Origin: Tenrec ecaudatus
Lineage: Eukaryota > Chordata > Mammalia > Afrosoricida > Tenrecidae
Direction: 5' to 3'
NCBI RefSeq assembly: GCF_050624435.1
Contig: NC_134546.1
Location: 75,991,700 to 76,055,699, forward strand
DNA: 64,000 nucleotides
Part shown: one piece after another, positions 44,402-55,931 of the stretch
How positions within the stretch are numbered: position 1 is the stretch's first letter
How the letters are laid out: every line of letters begins with the position of its first letter
Program-made: the position numbers and the translations under genes
Notes under the pieces: model-generated
Seen by the model: only the letters and a program-made list of their open reading frames with translations
Database searches by the model: none
Told to the model about the DNA's origin: nothing

Positions 44402-44607
44402 TTGTCTACTTGTTTTGAGAACTCTTTCTTCACTTCTAATTCTTGAAAGTAGAGTTGTTTGTATTTCTCTGCTTCTGCTCTTTGTGAATAGATTTGGGAA
44501 GAGAATTCATGCTCCAGCCCCTTCATTCTCTGTTCCATCTCCCTTCTCAGTGAAGCAGTTTGTTCCTCCCATAAGTGTTCTCTATGACCCTGGGATTGTG
44601 CTTGACG
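44402..44607 (-). pseudogene. ANKRD26-like exon D, 206 nt, open
   Basis: Acceptor 'gattggttgtag', donor GTAAGT. Reads RQAQSQGHREHLWEEQ, then the conserved AEAEKYKQLYFQELEVKK, ending in phase 2 (GTA GAC AA). This phase joins exactly to exon E. No lesion seen. The plus-strand 94-codon frame over the same place is a shadow. Confidence 0.85.
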
Positions 44608-45172
44608 CTACAACCAATCGAAGGGATGCATTTAAAAATAATCATCAGGCATTTTTATCTTTAGTTCTTCTCAGTGAACCTGAGAGCAACTTTAAATAAA
44701 TCAGAAGTACATTTTTAAAAGTTGAAGTTTAAAATCATCAATGCCAGCTGCCACATCTGAATTATAAACCACACTATCATTGTGAAGCTATTGCTTATGT
44801 GGTTTTGTCTTTGAAATCATAATAATTCATTTAAATTAAAAATATATAATACAGTAAGTCTAAACCAATGTACAGATCATTTATAACATCGTAACTTTTG
44901 GGGGGGTTAGCCTCTTAGGCGTCTTCTTTATGGTAACTAGATTTAATCATCAAGGGATTTTCTGAAGAGACTCATTCTCTAAGAGCAACTCAGTAACAAT
45001 CACGATGGCACTGACATATTTAAAGAGAGAAGCAAATGCCACCATCTTTCTAACAATCTACAAACAAATGACTGAACCGAAGTAAAGGGAAGACATGCAA
45101 TGTATAAATCTGACATATAATTTTCAATTCCATGAGTGAAAGCACAGAACAGATGAAAGCGTTCTAGTTCAC

Positions 45173-45460
45173 CTGTAAACTCAGTTTGACTTGTTGGAGT
45201 TCATAGACTACTTCCTCTGTTTGTTCCTCAACTCTCCATGTAAACTGGTCCACTTGGCCAAGCTGGCTCTGTTTTTGGTCTAATTCCCTTTGGAGCTGGA
45301 CCACCTTTTGTTCCAACTTCCCTTTTCTCTTCTCCAGTTTTTCACACTTCCGCTGTGCGTCCTTCATAGCTGACAACTCCTGCTGAAGGGCTTGATTTTG
45401 TATTTCCAAAGATTGCCATTTTGAATAGACAGTATCCCATTTGCCTGTAAATGGGTCAAT
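45173..45460 (-). pseudogene. ANKRD26-like exon C, 288 nt, open
   Basis: Acceptor 'ttatttcgtgcag' and donor GTGAAC. 96 codons, phase 0 at both ends, starting IDPFTGKWDTVYSKW and holding the conserved SLEIQNQALQQELSAM and KKCEKLEKRK stretches. It ends ...VKLSLQ, where family members have FLQ. No lesion seen. Confidence 0.85.
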
Positions 45461-45614
45461 CTGCACGAAATAAAATAATATGGTTTGGTAATAAATGAAG
45501 TTAGCTGAGAATTGTCAAAGTTGGTACTAATAAAAAAGTTTAAAATGAATTCACTGCAAGAAGCATTCTCTGTGCTATAGCAGATTCTCAGAAGGTGATG
45601 ACTTTTTCTCATCT

Positions 45615-45785
45615 CAAACATCACTGCCATTGAATCAATGCAGACTCGCAGTGACTGCCTGTGGGTTTTCAGAGACTGTGACTGTTCATGGGCAGGGAAA
45701 GACCAGTCTTTCCCACGGAGCTGCTGGTGGTTTCCAACTGCAGCCAGGAGGTTCACAGTCGAACTCTGAACCAACCAAGAAGACA
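45615..45785 (+). repeat. AfroSINE-type SINE
   Basis: 'acatcactgccattgaatca' and 'tttcccacggagctgctggt' in the intron upstream of exon C. Confidence 0.75.
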
Positions 45786-45799
45786 ATGAAAAGATACAA

Positions 45800-47940
45800 A
45801 GAGCACAAAACACATTTCCTGTCATTAGTTGTGTTGCACAATTTCTGCCCTGGATCCTAGATTTCGATGATGTGTCCTAAGCTGTCCCTCCTCCAAGGGG
45901 CCACCAGTGAGTGAAGGAGAAAGCGACCTGTCCACAAACGCGCCAGCCACTCACACCCATTCACATATGGAAGACAAGGGCTGGCTTTGCTAATCCTGAG
46001 CATGTCTATGTTCTCTCTGAAACACTTCGTGTTCAAGTGGCTTGTGTCACAAAAGAAGTAACTGCTAATGACCCTGAAGAAGAGGGTGCTGTGCCTATCC
46101 CAAATCAAGCAAAAAAATTGGAAACATGGGTCGGGCTTGAGGTCCAGGAGGAAGGCAGAAACTGAAAACCCATGAGCAGGGCATCACAGAGAACCAATGG
46201 GCTCAGAGAGAGGGGCCTGGTGGCCCAAGAGGGGGCTGACTGTCAAGATGTAAAGGCAAGTAAAAAAACAATATATTAAAATCTGGAAGAAAGGACACTC
46301 TTGCTTATTAGCAGCTGAAAGTAAAATATTAGTGGCTAGGGAGGAGCTAAAAAAACATTGGTCAATAGAAAAGAACGGGGCCTTCCTCAATTCCAATATA
46401 GTCTCCTTTGGTTATTTATAGGTTCTCTCCATGTTAAGATGAAGAAATGACATCTGACTCCCATCAGTCCACAGGCTGTCAGGAAAATATGCCCCAGAGC
46501 CAAGGGCTACTTTGTAAAACCCTTGGTTAAAACCTTGGAAAGATTTAAGATGGCATCTCAAATTCATGAGGGAGCTTACTGAAGTGAGAACCTTTAAGAG
46601 TATTGTCTTAGACAGATTCACAGGAAGCCCGACGTGGTGAAAAAGGGCTCTGTTTCTGAAGGGATCTCTTTCTTGGCGTACGTGAATTGAATGATCATAA
46701 TTATACAAAGGAACATACGCAAATCTCACATGCTTAATGAGGTGAAACAAATAAAACTCATAATAGTAAAGGGAAGAAATGTCAAAGGACGAGAGGATAT
46801 TGATGGATTTCATGGGTGCTATTCCGCACCCTGGATTTATTATCCTTTCTGTGGGGCTCTTCCGAGAAGGATTGTCCAATGATCTAGCAGGTGGGTTTTG
46901 GGTCTACACTACATCCCCACCCATTCACATCGATTTCCTTGCTGGTTTTTGAACTTCTGATGCCTTTCCTGCCGACACCTTATCTCTGGCCTCTTAAAAC
47001 TTTATCCACTGACTCCTGCACCAGTCATAAAACATTAGTCTTGCTTCTAGATTATATTTTATCAGATAAATAGGCAAGTTCACTGAACTGGTAGGATTGA
47101 GAAAGATAGGAAATTACATTAAGAATTTATCTATCCTGCGTGATACAACTGATATAAGGAATGTTGTAAGAGTTGTAAGAGCCTCCAATAAAAGATTTAT
47201 ATATCCATATTCTAAGCACCGCATCACCTACCATTTTAAATCTGCACATACCTATGTGTCTATGACTATGTCAGTGATTATTCAAGTTAATAAGTCGCTG
47301 TACGTGACCAGATTTTGTTTTCTCAGAATACTGTAGTTTAACGGCTGAGTGTAAATCCCAACTCCACTATTTACTAGTCGTGTGCCCTGGAGCAAATTCT
47401 GAAACACCTATACAGTCCCTATGTCTGCACAAGGAAGATAAAAATAGTATCGACTTCTTAGGGATGTTGGGAGAATTACATGAGGGAATGTAGGTAAAGT
47501 CTTTATAAGAGTATCTGGCACACAATGCACGTTCTGAGGGATTGCTTCTAGCACTATCATTGATACTGAATTTTGTGTTTAGTCAAATTTGTTATTTCAA
47601 TCTGGTGGTCTGACAACAGAAATGGTGCCTATAAAATTACAGTGTATCATTTGTTATATATCATTAATAGGGGCATTAAAAAAGGGTGGGTGTGAAGGCT
47701 AGTACTCCATAAACCTTTCTCCAATCTCACTAAGATTAGAATCTCTTTTCTTTTCCTCTTACTTTCCCTTTATACCACGCAAAGGGGATGATCCCAGACT
47801 ATCAGGCACTACAACTAGTACCTCCAGCATGAAGCAGTACATAACACAGATGCCTGTCCAAATTGAGCTCAAGGCATTAGGCCCTGAACTTATGGGAGTC
47901 TATTGCTGAGATATGGTCAGCACGCCCCTTAGAGATAAGG
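45800..47940. other. intronic DNA, mostly unidentified
   Basis: A 155-codon minus frame at 46412-46879 is the longest in the interval but resembles no family and has no splice context. The missing ANKRD26 exons between B and C were looked for here without success. A short piece at 47150-47205 looks like the 3' end of the poly(A) retroelement family. Confidence 0.4.
46347..46406 (-). repeat. inverted repeat arm 2 (unnamed repeat)
   Basis: 'ctaaaaaaacattggtcaat' to 'caattccaatatagtctcc'. The two arms enclose exons C and D of the ANKRD26-like gene. Homology beyond the arms is weak, so this is probably two copies of an old element. Confidence 0.85.
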
Positions 47941-47944
47941 ATGT

Positions 47945-48215
47945 TGAACCATCATGGTGCATACTCTGGATGTGCTGTCAGGAGAGACCAATCCCTGGAG
48001 AAGGGCATCACTTTTGGTAAAGTACAGGGGCAGCAGAAATAGAAAGGTCCCCAAGGAGATGGACCGACACAGTGATGGCACAATGGGCTCAATATTGTGA
48101 GTATTGTGAGGCTGGCACAGGATCGGGCAGTGTCTCCTTGTTTGTGAGCAGGGTTGCTATGGGCCAGAAGGGACTCAATGACACCTAACAATGACAACAT
48201 CAACAACATTGCTGA
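47945..48215 (+). mobile_element. RTE LINE 3' end
   Basis: Sense tail: 'ctgtcaggagagaccaatcc', 'aggctggcacaggatcgggc' and 'aatgacacctaacaatgaca', the standard RTE 3' terminus. Confidence 0.75.
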
Positions 48216-48219
48216 AATA

Positions 48220-48925
48220 AGGTTCATGAATCCACTCCTGCTCAATAAGTGTTTATGTTGAGCCAGCACATTGAGGAGGAGGGAAGGTTATTTGGTAGGC
48301 ACTTCAGAAAGCAAGGGCCCAACATTTTATAATTAGTAAAGTGTTGTTATACATCTGTAAATCCCAGTCCTGGCAGCTTGATGAAGAAAGGCCAATTTAG
48401 ATTTTTTATTTTTAATGGTGTTGGAAAACAGAACAACAAGCAAACAATGAGCATATGATTATGTAATTTTCCACTCTTCGTTATAAAGGTTTTCAATTTT
48501 CATTTGATTGCGTTCAAAATTTTAAAAACTTAGTTATGTTGGTATTTCAAAGAAACTCTCTGGTGTGGTAAAAGTGCTGAGTATCTTCCTAACTTTGTTA
48601 AACAATAATATTTTCAGTTTATACCATGTACAGGTGCCATAGATATCAGCTACTATTTACTCTGGAAGTAAATATATCGTTTAAATGACTAATCTCCCAG
48701 GGGGGAAACAGTACCAACAATCATAGAAATAATGAAGCTCCTTTGTCCTGCACTGACTGGATAACAAGTGCTGACAAAGGGAAAGTCAATGAAAGAGCAG
48801 TTAGAGGAAGCTTCTGGTAGTGAGCTACCTGGGGATGGATGCAGATTAGGCTACATGAAAATAAACTGAAAAGACAGAAAGGACAGCTTGAGAGAAGGCA
48901 TCAAAACAAAGAAAAAACACCAAAC
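48220..48925. other. unidentified intronic stretch
   Basis: No exon or named repeat recognised. Confidence 0.45.
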
Positions 48926-48929
48926 GACA

Positions 48930-49125
48930 AACTTAAAGCCATCACATTGAAACCAAGTCATCGTGAGCTGACAGGACAAGGCACAACTGCGCCTGTGCAT
49001 TTCTGAGACTACAACACTGTATGGGAGTAGAAAACCTTGTTTTTCTCCTGCAGAGGGCCTGCTGATTTCCAACCACTGACCTTTTGATTAGCAGGCCAGC
49101 AGGGAACGAGTCCACCACTCAAGGA
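48930..49125 (+). repeat. AfroSINE-type SINE
   Basis: 'gggagtagaaaaccttgttt' and 'ctgaccttttgattagcagg' are well kept. Confidence 0.75.
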
Positions 49126-49139
49126 AGACACAGACATGG

Positions 49140-49620
49140 CAAAGTAAGCACAAACAGTTCAGCATGCAATCCAATGACAAGAAAACATGCCCACACAAGA
49201 CGTATACACAAATGGGCGTTGCAGTAGTATTCATGACAGACAAAAGTGAAACTCTTTCAAATGCCCATCAACTGATAAACACGTACAAAATGTGGTATGC
49301 CCATAAAATGTTCTATTACTTAATGAGAAATGAAATAGGGATAACATTGATGAGCCTTGAAAACACTGTGTGACTTTGAAGAAGCCAATCCCAAAGACTA
49401 TGTATTATCTGGACTGCATTCACATGAAACGAGTAGACAAATCTCACAAAAAGTAGACTGGGGGAGGCCATGGGAGCAAGGCATGCAATGAGCTACATCC
49501 TACGTGGGAGGGAGGGCTTTCTTTTGGGATGGATGACAAATTTGCAAAGCATAAAATGTCGACAGAAAGCTCAAAATTAAATGGCTATATGAGTTGTACT
49601 GGTTTGGAAAATTCTAGACT
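49140..49620 (+). mobile_element. old L1 (L1M-like) ORF2 end and 3'UTR
   Basis: 'caaatgcccatcaactgata', 'gagccttgaaaacactgtg' and 'ttcttttgggatggatgaca' follow the usual order of ancient mammalian L1M copies. Confidence 0.75.
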
Positions 49621-50010
49621 GTACAACAATTTCTCTTTTGTTCATTGCAATTTAACTTTCACTTGCAAGTACCTCACATAGCTACTCTGCTGAAATCCTT
49701 CCAACAGGGGCCTAGCCCATTCAGTATGACCATCATTACAAGAGCCATCAAAGGCTCTGTGGACTTCAGCCTCCACTTCACACCCTGGACTCGGCTCTCA
49801 CAACCCTCATCCCACCATGCCATTCCCAACGGCTAATATTACTGCAAAGAGGGAACCAAGCACAATACAAAAAGTGATAGACAGTTACAGTTATCTTTGC
49901 ATTGGGTAAATTCTTGTGAAATTATCACTGCTGAGACTTGAACCGAGGCTTATTATCCAGTTACAGTCATTCTCATTACTCATAGATTCTGCTTTCCCAA
50001 ATTTACCTAA
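49621..50010. other. unidentified intronic stretch
   Basis: Nothing recognised before the CA repeat. Confidence 0.4.
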
Positions 50011-50014
50011 TTTG

Positions 50015-50016
50015 CT

Positions 50017-50045
<29 letters not shown>
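50015..50045. repeat. (CA)n microsatellite
   Basis: About 14 CA units at the 3' edge of the antisense retroelement, in the place where its poly(A) tail would be. Confidence 0.95.
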
Positions 50046-50048
<3 letters not shown>

Positions 50049-51735
50049 ACAACCATTTTATTGGGGTCCATACAACTCTTGCCACAATCCATATCTACAT
50101 CCATTGTGTCAATCACATTTGTTGCCAGCATCATTTTCAGACCATTTTCTTACTACGTGAGCCCTTGGTATCAGCTCTTCATTTGTTCCCTCCCCTCCCC
50201 ACCCTCCCTCATGAACCCTTGTTAATTTATAAATTATTAATTTTCCATGTCTTGCACCACCCAATGTCTCCCTTTCCCTCCTTTTCTGTTGCTCACCCCC
50301 CTGAGAGAGGGTTATATGTAGGTCATCGTTATCAGTTCCCCCTTTCTCCACCCACCTTCCCCTGCCCCTCCTGGTATGGCTACTCTCATTATTGGTCCTG
50401 AGGAGTTTATCTGTCCTGGATTCCCTGTTTCCAGATCTTTATCTGTACCCATGTACATGCTCTGGTCTAGCCAGATTTGTAAGGTAGAATTAGGGTCCTG
50501 ATAGTGGGGGTGCGGAAGCATTAAAGAACCAGAGGAAAGGTGTATGTTTCATCCATGCTAAAGTGAACCCTGACTGGCCCGTCTTCTCCTCACAACCCTT
50601 CTGTAATGGGATGTCCAATTGCCTATAGATGGATTTGGGCCTCCACTCTGCACCCCACCCTCCCATTCACATTGACATGATTTTTTGTTCTGGGTCTTTG
50701 ATGCCTGATAACTGATCCCGTCAACACCTCATGTTCACACAGGTTGGGGCGATTTTTCCATGTGGGCTCTTTTGCTTGAGCTAGATGACCGCTTGTTTAT
50801 ATTCAAGCCTTCAAAACCCCAGATGCTCTATCTTTTGATAGTTAGGCACCATCAGCTTTCTCTACATTTGCTTATGCATCCATTTGTCCTCAGCAATCGT
50901 GTTGGGAAGGTGAGCATGATGGAATGCAGGACAAAGTGTTCAAAGTGTTCTTGTGTTGAGGGAACAAAATGTTCTTGTGTTGAGGGAGTACTTGAGTAGA
51001 GGCCCAATGTCCATCTGTGTCCTTAATACTAAACCTATAAATATATGCACATAGATCTATGTCTCCATCACCATATATAAATATATTTATAAATGTGCAT
51101 GCCTGTATCTAGATCTCTATAAATGCCCTTTGCCTCCTAGTTCTTTTCTCTATTTCCTTTAAATTTCCACTTTGTCCCACTATCATGCTCAGCCTTCATT
51201 TGGGTTTCAGTAATTCCTCTCCATTACATTGTCCTTGGTCAAGGCCCACAGGGACCCTACACCATCCTCAACATTTATTTTTGGTCACCTGTTTTTCTCT
51301 TTTCCCTGGATTTGTTAACACACACTTCTTTTCCCCCACCTCCCTGCTTTCCATGTCCTCCCAGCACTATCTTCCAGATGTTTTCTCCTCTGGTTTATTT
51401 ATTCAGCCTATATTTTCTAGATATACATGCAAAGATAATAATATGCACAGACACAAGACCAAGCAAAGCAAAGCAACAATAGAAATTAAAGCAATAACTC
51501 CAACAATAACCAAAAATGAATCACACACACACACACACACATACACACACAAATTCAATCTATAAATAGTGTTTTCCAGTCGAGTCTGATGGAGTGTCAT
51601 GCCCTGACCCCACAGTCTATTTTTGGTGTTCTCTGGGGACTTCACTGCTCTGCTCCACTTGCTGTTCTGGTGTATGACATTAGTGCTTCACCTCAGCGTC
51701 GTGGGGTCAGATCAGGCACAATTCCCACAGGCTAA
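50046..51735 (-). mobile_element. poly(A) retroelement family, ~1.7-kb antisense copy
   Basis: From the 3' end 'ttttattggggtccatacaa' back to blocks matching 53440-53580 of the longest copy (near 51560-51720, 'gttctctggggacttcactg'). It contains an (AC)n tract at about 51522-51550. No coding frame of note. Confidence 0.75.
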
Positions 51736-52024
51736 CACATTTTTTAATCCTAAAACCAAGAGCTCCAGTGTCTTCATAGTCATTTGCTCGCACTGAGTGG
51801 CTACCAAAAACAAGTTTCCCAAATGGACAAGGCTGCCTCTGAATCAGCAGGAACTTTATAAAGCATAGCTTCTACAAAAAATGAGAACTGACTTTATCTG
51901 TAACCCTGTCCAAATCAAACTGTAAATAGTAGCGAAATATTTCATCAACTATGGTTTTATTAAAATTTGCACACATGTCCCTAAGTAGGATCTAACAAAT
52001 AACAACTATTATAAAAAATTTGAG

Positions 52025-52215
52025 ATGTCAGAAGACAAGATTTTGGAGGGAGGGTGAGGGCGCAAAAATGAGCTGCTACCGATGTCTTAAGTGGAATGAA
52101 AATGTTTTGAAAATGATGATGGCAACATATGCACAAATGTGCTTGATACACTGGATGGATGGATGGTGATGAGAGCTGTACGAGCACCCAATAAAATGAT
52201 TTTTAAAAGAAGACG
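52025..52215 (+). mobile_element. poly(A) retroelement family, 3' fragment
   Basis: 'gcacaaatgtgcttgataca' and 'acccaataaaatgattttta' give the family's last ~170 bp. Confidence 0.7.
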
Positions 52216-52960
52216 ATGACAAAGAGGAAGCAGAAGCAGAAGAAGACGTGCTTTTGATTCTGAAGCCATTTTGAGGGATAAGCTGCAGGGACTGGGCGAT
52301 CAGGAATATAGTCTTGGGGGCACCAAAGTGTATCGCCCTAACGGTTTCCACAAGACCATGCTGTACATCAGACTTCGGTGAGGAGTAACTGGTGTCTTAA
52401 AAGTTCTTGAATCTCCATCAAAAGAGGCAATCAGTGGTCTTTTCTGTCCAGAGGAAAGAAGACTGATGAAAATCAAAATACATATGGAAAGGATCAGTTC
52501 AATGAACGGATGGACCACACAAACACCCATGCCCCCAAGCCTGAGACCAGAACGAGATGGCACCAATGATTTGCTTAGAAAAGCATCACCTTCGAAGGAC
52601 CTGGCTAGGATGGGAAAAGCAGGTAGAGCACAACTCAAAACCATAAAACAGATCAGGCTTACTGGATATGGACAGATGAGATCTCAAGATTACGACCCTT
52701 TTGTCACTGCGTAGGTCAGACACTGAACCCACCTCTGTAACAGAATCATCAACCACTGAAGATCTGAGATGCAGCACTGAACCTAGGACAAAGTTCAGAG
52801 GGCTAGAAAGGCGGAGAAAGAGGCAACAGGCATATGGGATGGATCAGAGGAGCGGAAACAAAGTCTGTCTGGGTTGTTGAATGTAAAACTGATGATATGC
52901 TCTATAAACTTTCACCTCCTTCACATTAAAGATTTTAAAATACATGATTTTGAATTGAAC
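52215..52960 (+). mobile_element. probable L1 3'UTR fragment
   Basis: The end 'gttgttgaatgtaaaactga' followed by 'ctataaactttcacctcc' and 'attaaagattttaaaa' matches the tails at 57620 and 59840; the latter is attached to recognisable L1 ORF2. The body carries 'catcaaaagaggcaatcagt', and no frame is intact. Confidence 0.5.
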
Positions 52961-53078
52961 GATGAATTCAAATTGACATAAAGAACAACAAAATTACACT
53001 ATTAAAAGCTTAAATTAAAAGCTTCTGAAGGAAAACTTTTGCAAAATAGATAGCATTTAAAACCAGTTCATCTGTGAA

Positions 53079-54713
53079 TGCAATATCCCGGCGTAGAGTA
53101 GGGAACAAGTGGAGAGGGCTGGGAGGCTGGCCCCAGCACCATAAATTAAGTGGATTCCTGTCCCTCCCCCCAAAAGAATTTGTTCCAAAGGACCACATTG
53201 ACTCTGCAGCTCCGGGAGATGGTCATATCTGATCAGAGCACATGGGAGCAGATGAAGGGGCAGGAGGAGAGAGTGGAACACAGCCTGGCCCACCAGGCCG
53301 TGAGGATGATGTTCCTGAGTAGAGCAGCCAGACCACAGAGAGAACAACATGGCTGGCCCCACTATGAGAAATGATGCCCCTCAGTGACTAAGTGCGATAC
53401 AGGGGACAGCACCGGAGACACAGTGTGAGAATTGCACCTGACCTGATCCCACCACACCTAGGCAAAGCACTGGGGGAGTACAGCGGAACAGCAAGGGAAT
53501 GGAGTGGCAAGGTCCCCAGGGAATGCTGAAAGTGGACTTTGGGGCCAGGGCGCAGTGCCCCAACAGACTGGACTGGAAAACGCTCCTAAGGGCCAGCAAA
53601 CAATCCCTGAACTAACTACAAGCTTTTCTTTTGTGAAGTGCTTTGTTTTGTTCTTTGTCAGTGTTTTGTTTTTGTTGTTTTGTTGTCTGGTTGTATACTG
53701 TTGCTTTGCTTTCCTCTGTCTTGTTTTCGTGGATGTTAGTGTCTCCACAGGTCTGTCTGAATAGGACAGGCTGGATGAACTATGTGGAGGAAAAACAACG
53801 GGACCGACAGTTCCGGGGGAGCGTGGGGTGGGGGTGTGGGGGTGGGGTAAGGAAGTGGTGTTAACAAACACAGGGACAAGGGAACAACAGGGGACCCAAA
53901 ATGGTAGAGAGGGGGGAATGGCAGGCCTGGTGGGGAATGATCAAGGGTAAGGCGTAGAGAAGAGGGATAGCTGTAGCCCAGGTGGTGACTGAGCATGGTA
54001 GTAGGGCAGGAGGGAAGTCAAGGGAGAGGGAGGAAAGAGTTAGGAGTCAAAGGGCATTTATGGAGGTCTAGACAAAGACATGTACATGCAAATATATATA
54101 GGAGGATGGGGAAATAGATTGATGTGTCTATATTTATAGGTTAAGTATTAAGGTGGCGGAAGGACCTTGGGCCTCTACTCAAACACTCCCTCAATGCATG
54201 AATACTTTCTTTTACTAAATTGGAACTCTATGATGCTCACTCTCCCAATACAACTGCTGAAGCCAAAGTGGGTGAACAAGTAAATGTGGTGAAGAAAGCT
54301 GATGGTGCCCGGCTATCAAAAGAGATAGTGACTGGGGTCTTAAAGGCTTGAAGATAAAAAAGTGGCCATCTAGCTCAGAAGCAACAAAGTCCACATGGAA
54401 GAACACACCAGCCTGTGTGATCAAGTGGTCCCGAAGGGATCAGTTATCAGGCATCAAAGAACAAAAAATCATATCATTGACTGCACACCTCCATGATAGG
54501 ATCACTAAAGACAAATGGGTGCATAAGAAAATGTGGTGAAGAAAGCTGATGGTGCCCGGCTATCAAAAGAGATAGAGTCTGGGGTCTTAAAGGCTTGAAG
54601 GTGAACAAGCGGCCATCTAGCTCAGAAGCAAAAAAAGTCCACATGGAAGAAGCACACCAGACAGTGCGATCACGAGGTCTCAAAGGGACCAGGTATAAGG
54701 CATCATGCAAAAA

Positions 54714-54807
<94 letters not shown>

Positions 54808-55521
54808 TGTGTGTGTGTATGTATATATGTATGCATGTATGTATATATATACACATACATACATAACATATTGAATGAAGGGAGAAGTGCAGAGTGGAGA
54901 CCCAAGGCCCAAGTGTCGGCCACTGGAGATCCCCCCATAGAGGGGTTTAGGAGAGGAGATGAGTCAGTCAGGGTGCGATGTAGTACCGATGAAGAACACA
55001 GTTTTCCCCCAGATCCTGGATGCTTCCTCCCCCCAACTACCATGATCCAAATTCTACCTTGCAGGGCAGGATAGGGCAGAGGTTGTACACTGGTACATAT
55101 GGGGGCTGGGGCACAGGGAATCCAGGGTGGATGATACCTTCAGGACCAAGGGTGTGAGGGGCGATACTGGGAGAGTGGAGGGTGAGTGGGTTGTAAACAG
55201 GGAACTGATTACAAGGATGCACATGTGACCTCCTCCCTAGGAGAGGGACGGCAGAGAAGTGGGGGAAGGGAGACTCCGGATAGGGCAAGATATGACAAAA
55301 TAACAATGTATAAATTACCAAGGGCACATGAGGGAGGGGGGTCGGGGAGGGAAGAGAAAAAAGAGGACCTGATGCAAAGGGCTTAAGTGGAGAGCAAATG
55401 CTTTGAGAATGATTGGGGCAGGTAATGTATGGATGTGCTTTATACAGTTGATGTATGTATATGTATGGATTGTGATAAGAGTTGTATGAGCCCTAATAAA
55501 ATGTTTTAAAAAAATAAAACA
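53079..55521 (+). mobile_element. poly(A) retroelement family, longest copy (2.44 kb)
   Basis: Flanked by AGTTCATCTGTGAA (53065-53078) and AGTTCATCTGGGAA (55522-55535), a 14-bp target duplication with one mismatch. It ends in AATAAA and an A-rich tail. It has no long coding frame; the many 60-190 codon frames arise from purine- or pyrimidine-rich bias and microsatellites. A module starting 'gaagaaagctgatggtgccc' occurs at 54291 and again at 54538. It sits in the intron between exons C and B. It is either the 3'UTR part of a LINE (L1-type by its target site and tail) or a non-autonomous element moved by one. Confidence 0.85.
54713..54868. repeat. compound (AT)n-(GT)n microsatellite
   Basis: About 28 AT units (54717-54773) turn directly into GT units (54774-54820) and then mixed AT/GT/CA. 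It accounts for the Tyr-Ile and Cys-Val strings in frames here. Confidence 0.95.
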
Positions 55522-55535
55522 AGTTCATCTGGGAA

Positions 55536-55925
55536 ATCTTGAATTGGATTATCCAAAATGTAATCTACTCAACTGAATCCTCATTTCAAGTGTTTTACGT
55601 ATACACACTTCTGCTTCCTCACAGTGTAAAGTATGGCCTTGTCACACATATGAATGATTATCTAATCAAACACTGTAATTAGTCTCTACCTGTTAGCAAT
55701 TTAGACTTTCACCTCTTGGATTTTTACAGCTGGGAGATGCCACTTATTCAAAATAAAGCATGCCTCAGGTCTAATGTTTCTTTGCTGGACAATAGGCATA
55801 TTTTGGAGAGTTGCATTAAATACATTGGCATGCTACAGATTTTCATCGATTCAACATTTCACCATAATCCTATATTATTTTGAATTTTCTTTCAGGAAGT
55901 CTGAAAACCATTAATTTCTCTGGAT
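55536..55925. other. unidentified intronic stretch next to exon B
   Basis: No further coiled-coil exon is visible directly downstream (minus sense) of exon B. Confidence 0.4.
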
Positions 55926-55931
55926 ACTTAC

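Noticed and set aside
44415..44699. 94-codon plus-strand frame
   Set aside because: It overlaps exon D of the minus-strand gene, whose reading matches the ANKRD26 family.
45364..45825. 153-codon minus-strand frame
   Set aside because: It is out of frame with exon C and crosses a SINE; exon C in its own frame explains the sequence.
46412..46879. 155-codon minus-strand frame in the ANKRD26-like intron
   Set aside because: No resemblance to the neighbouring exons, no splice signals and no domain. It might be old transposon sequence, but I could not support this.
54474..55074. 189- and 159-codon frames with Tyr-Ile, Thr-His or Cys-Val runs
   Set aside because: They are translations of the AT/GT microsatellite and its retroelement flanks.
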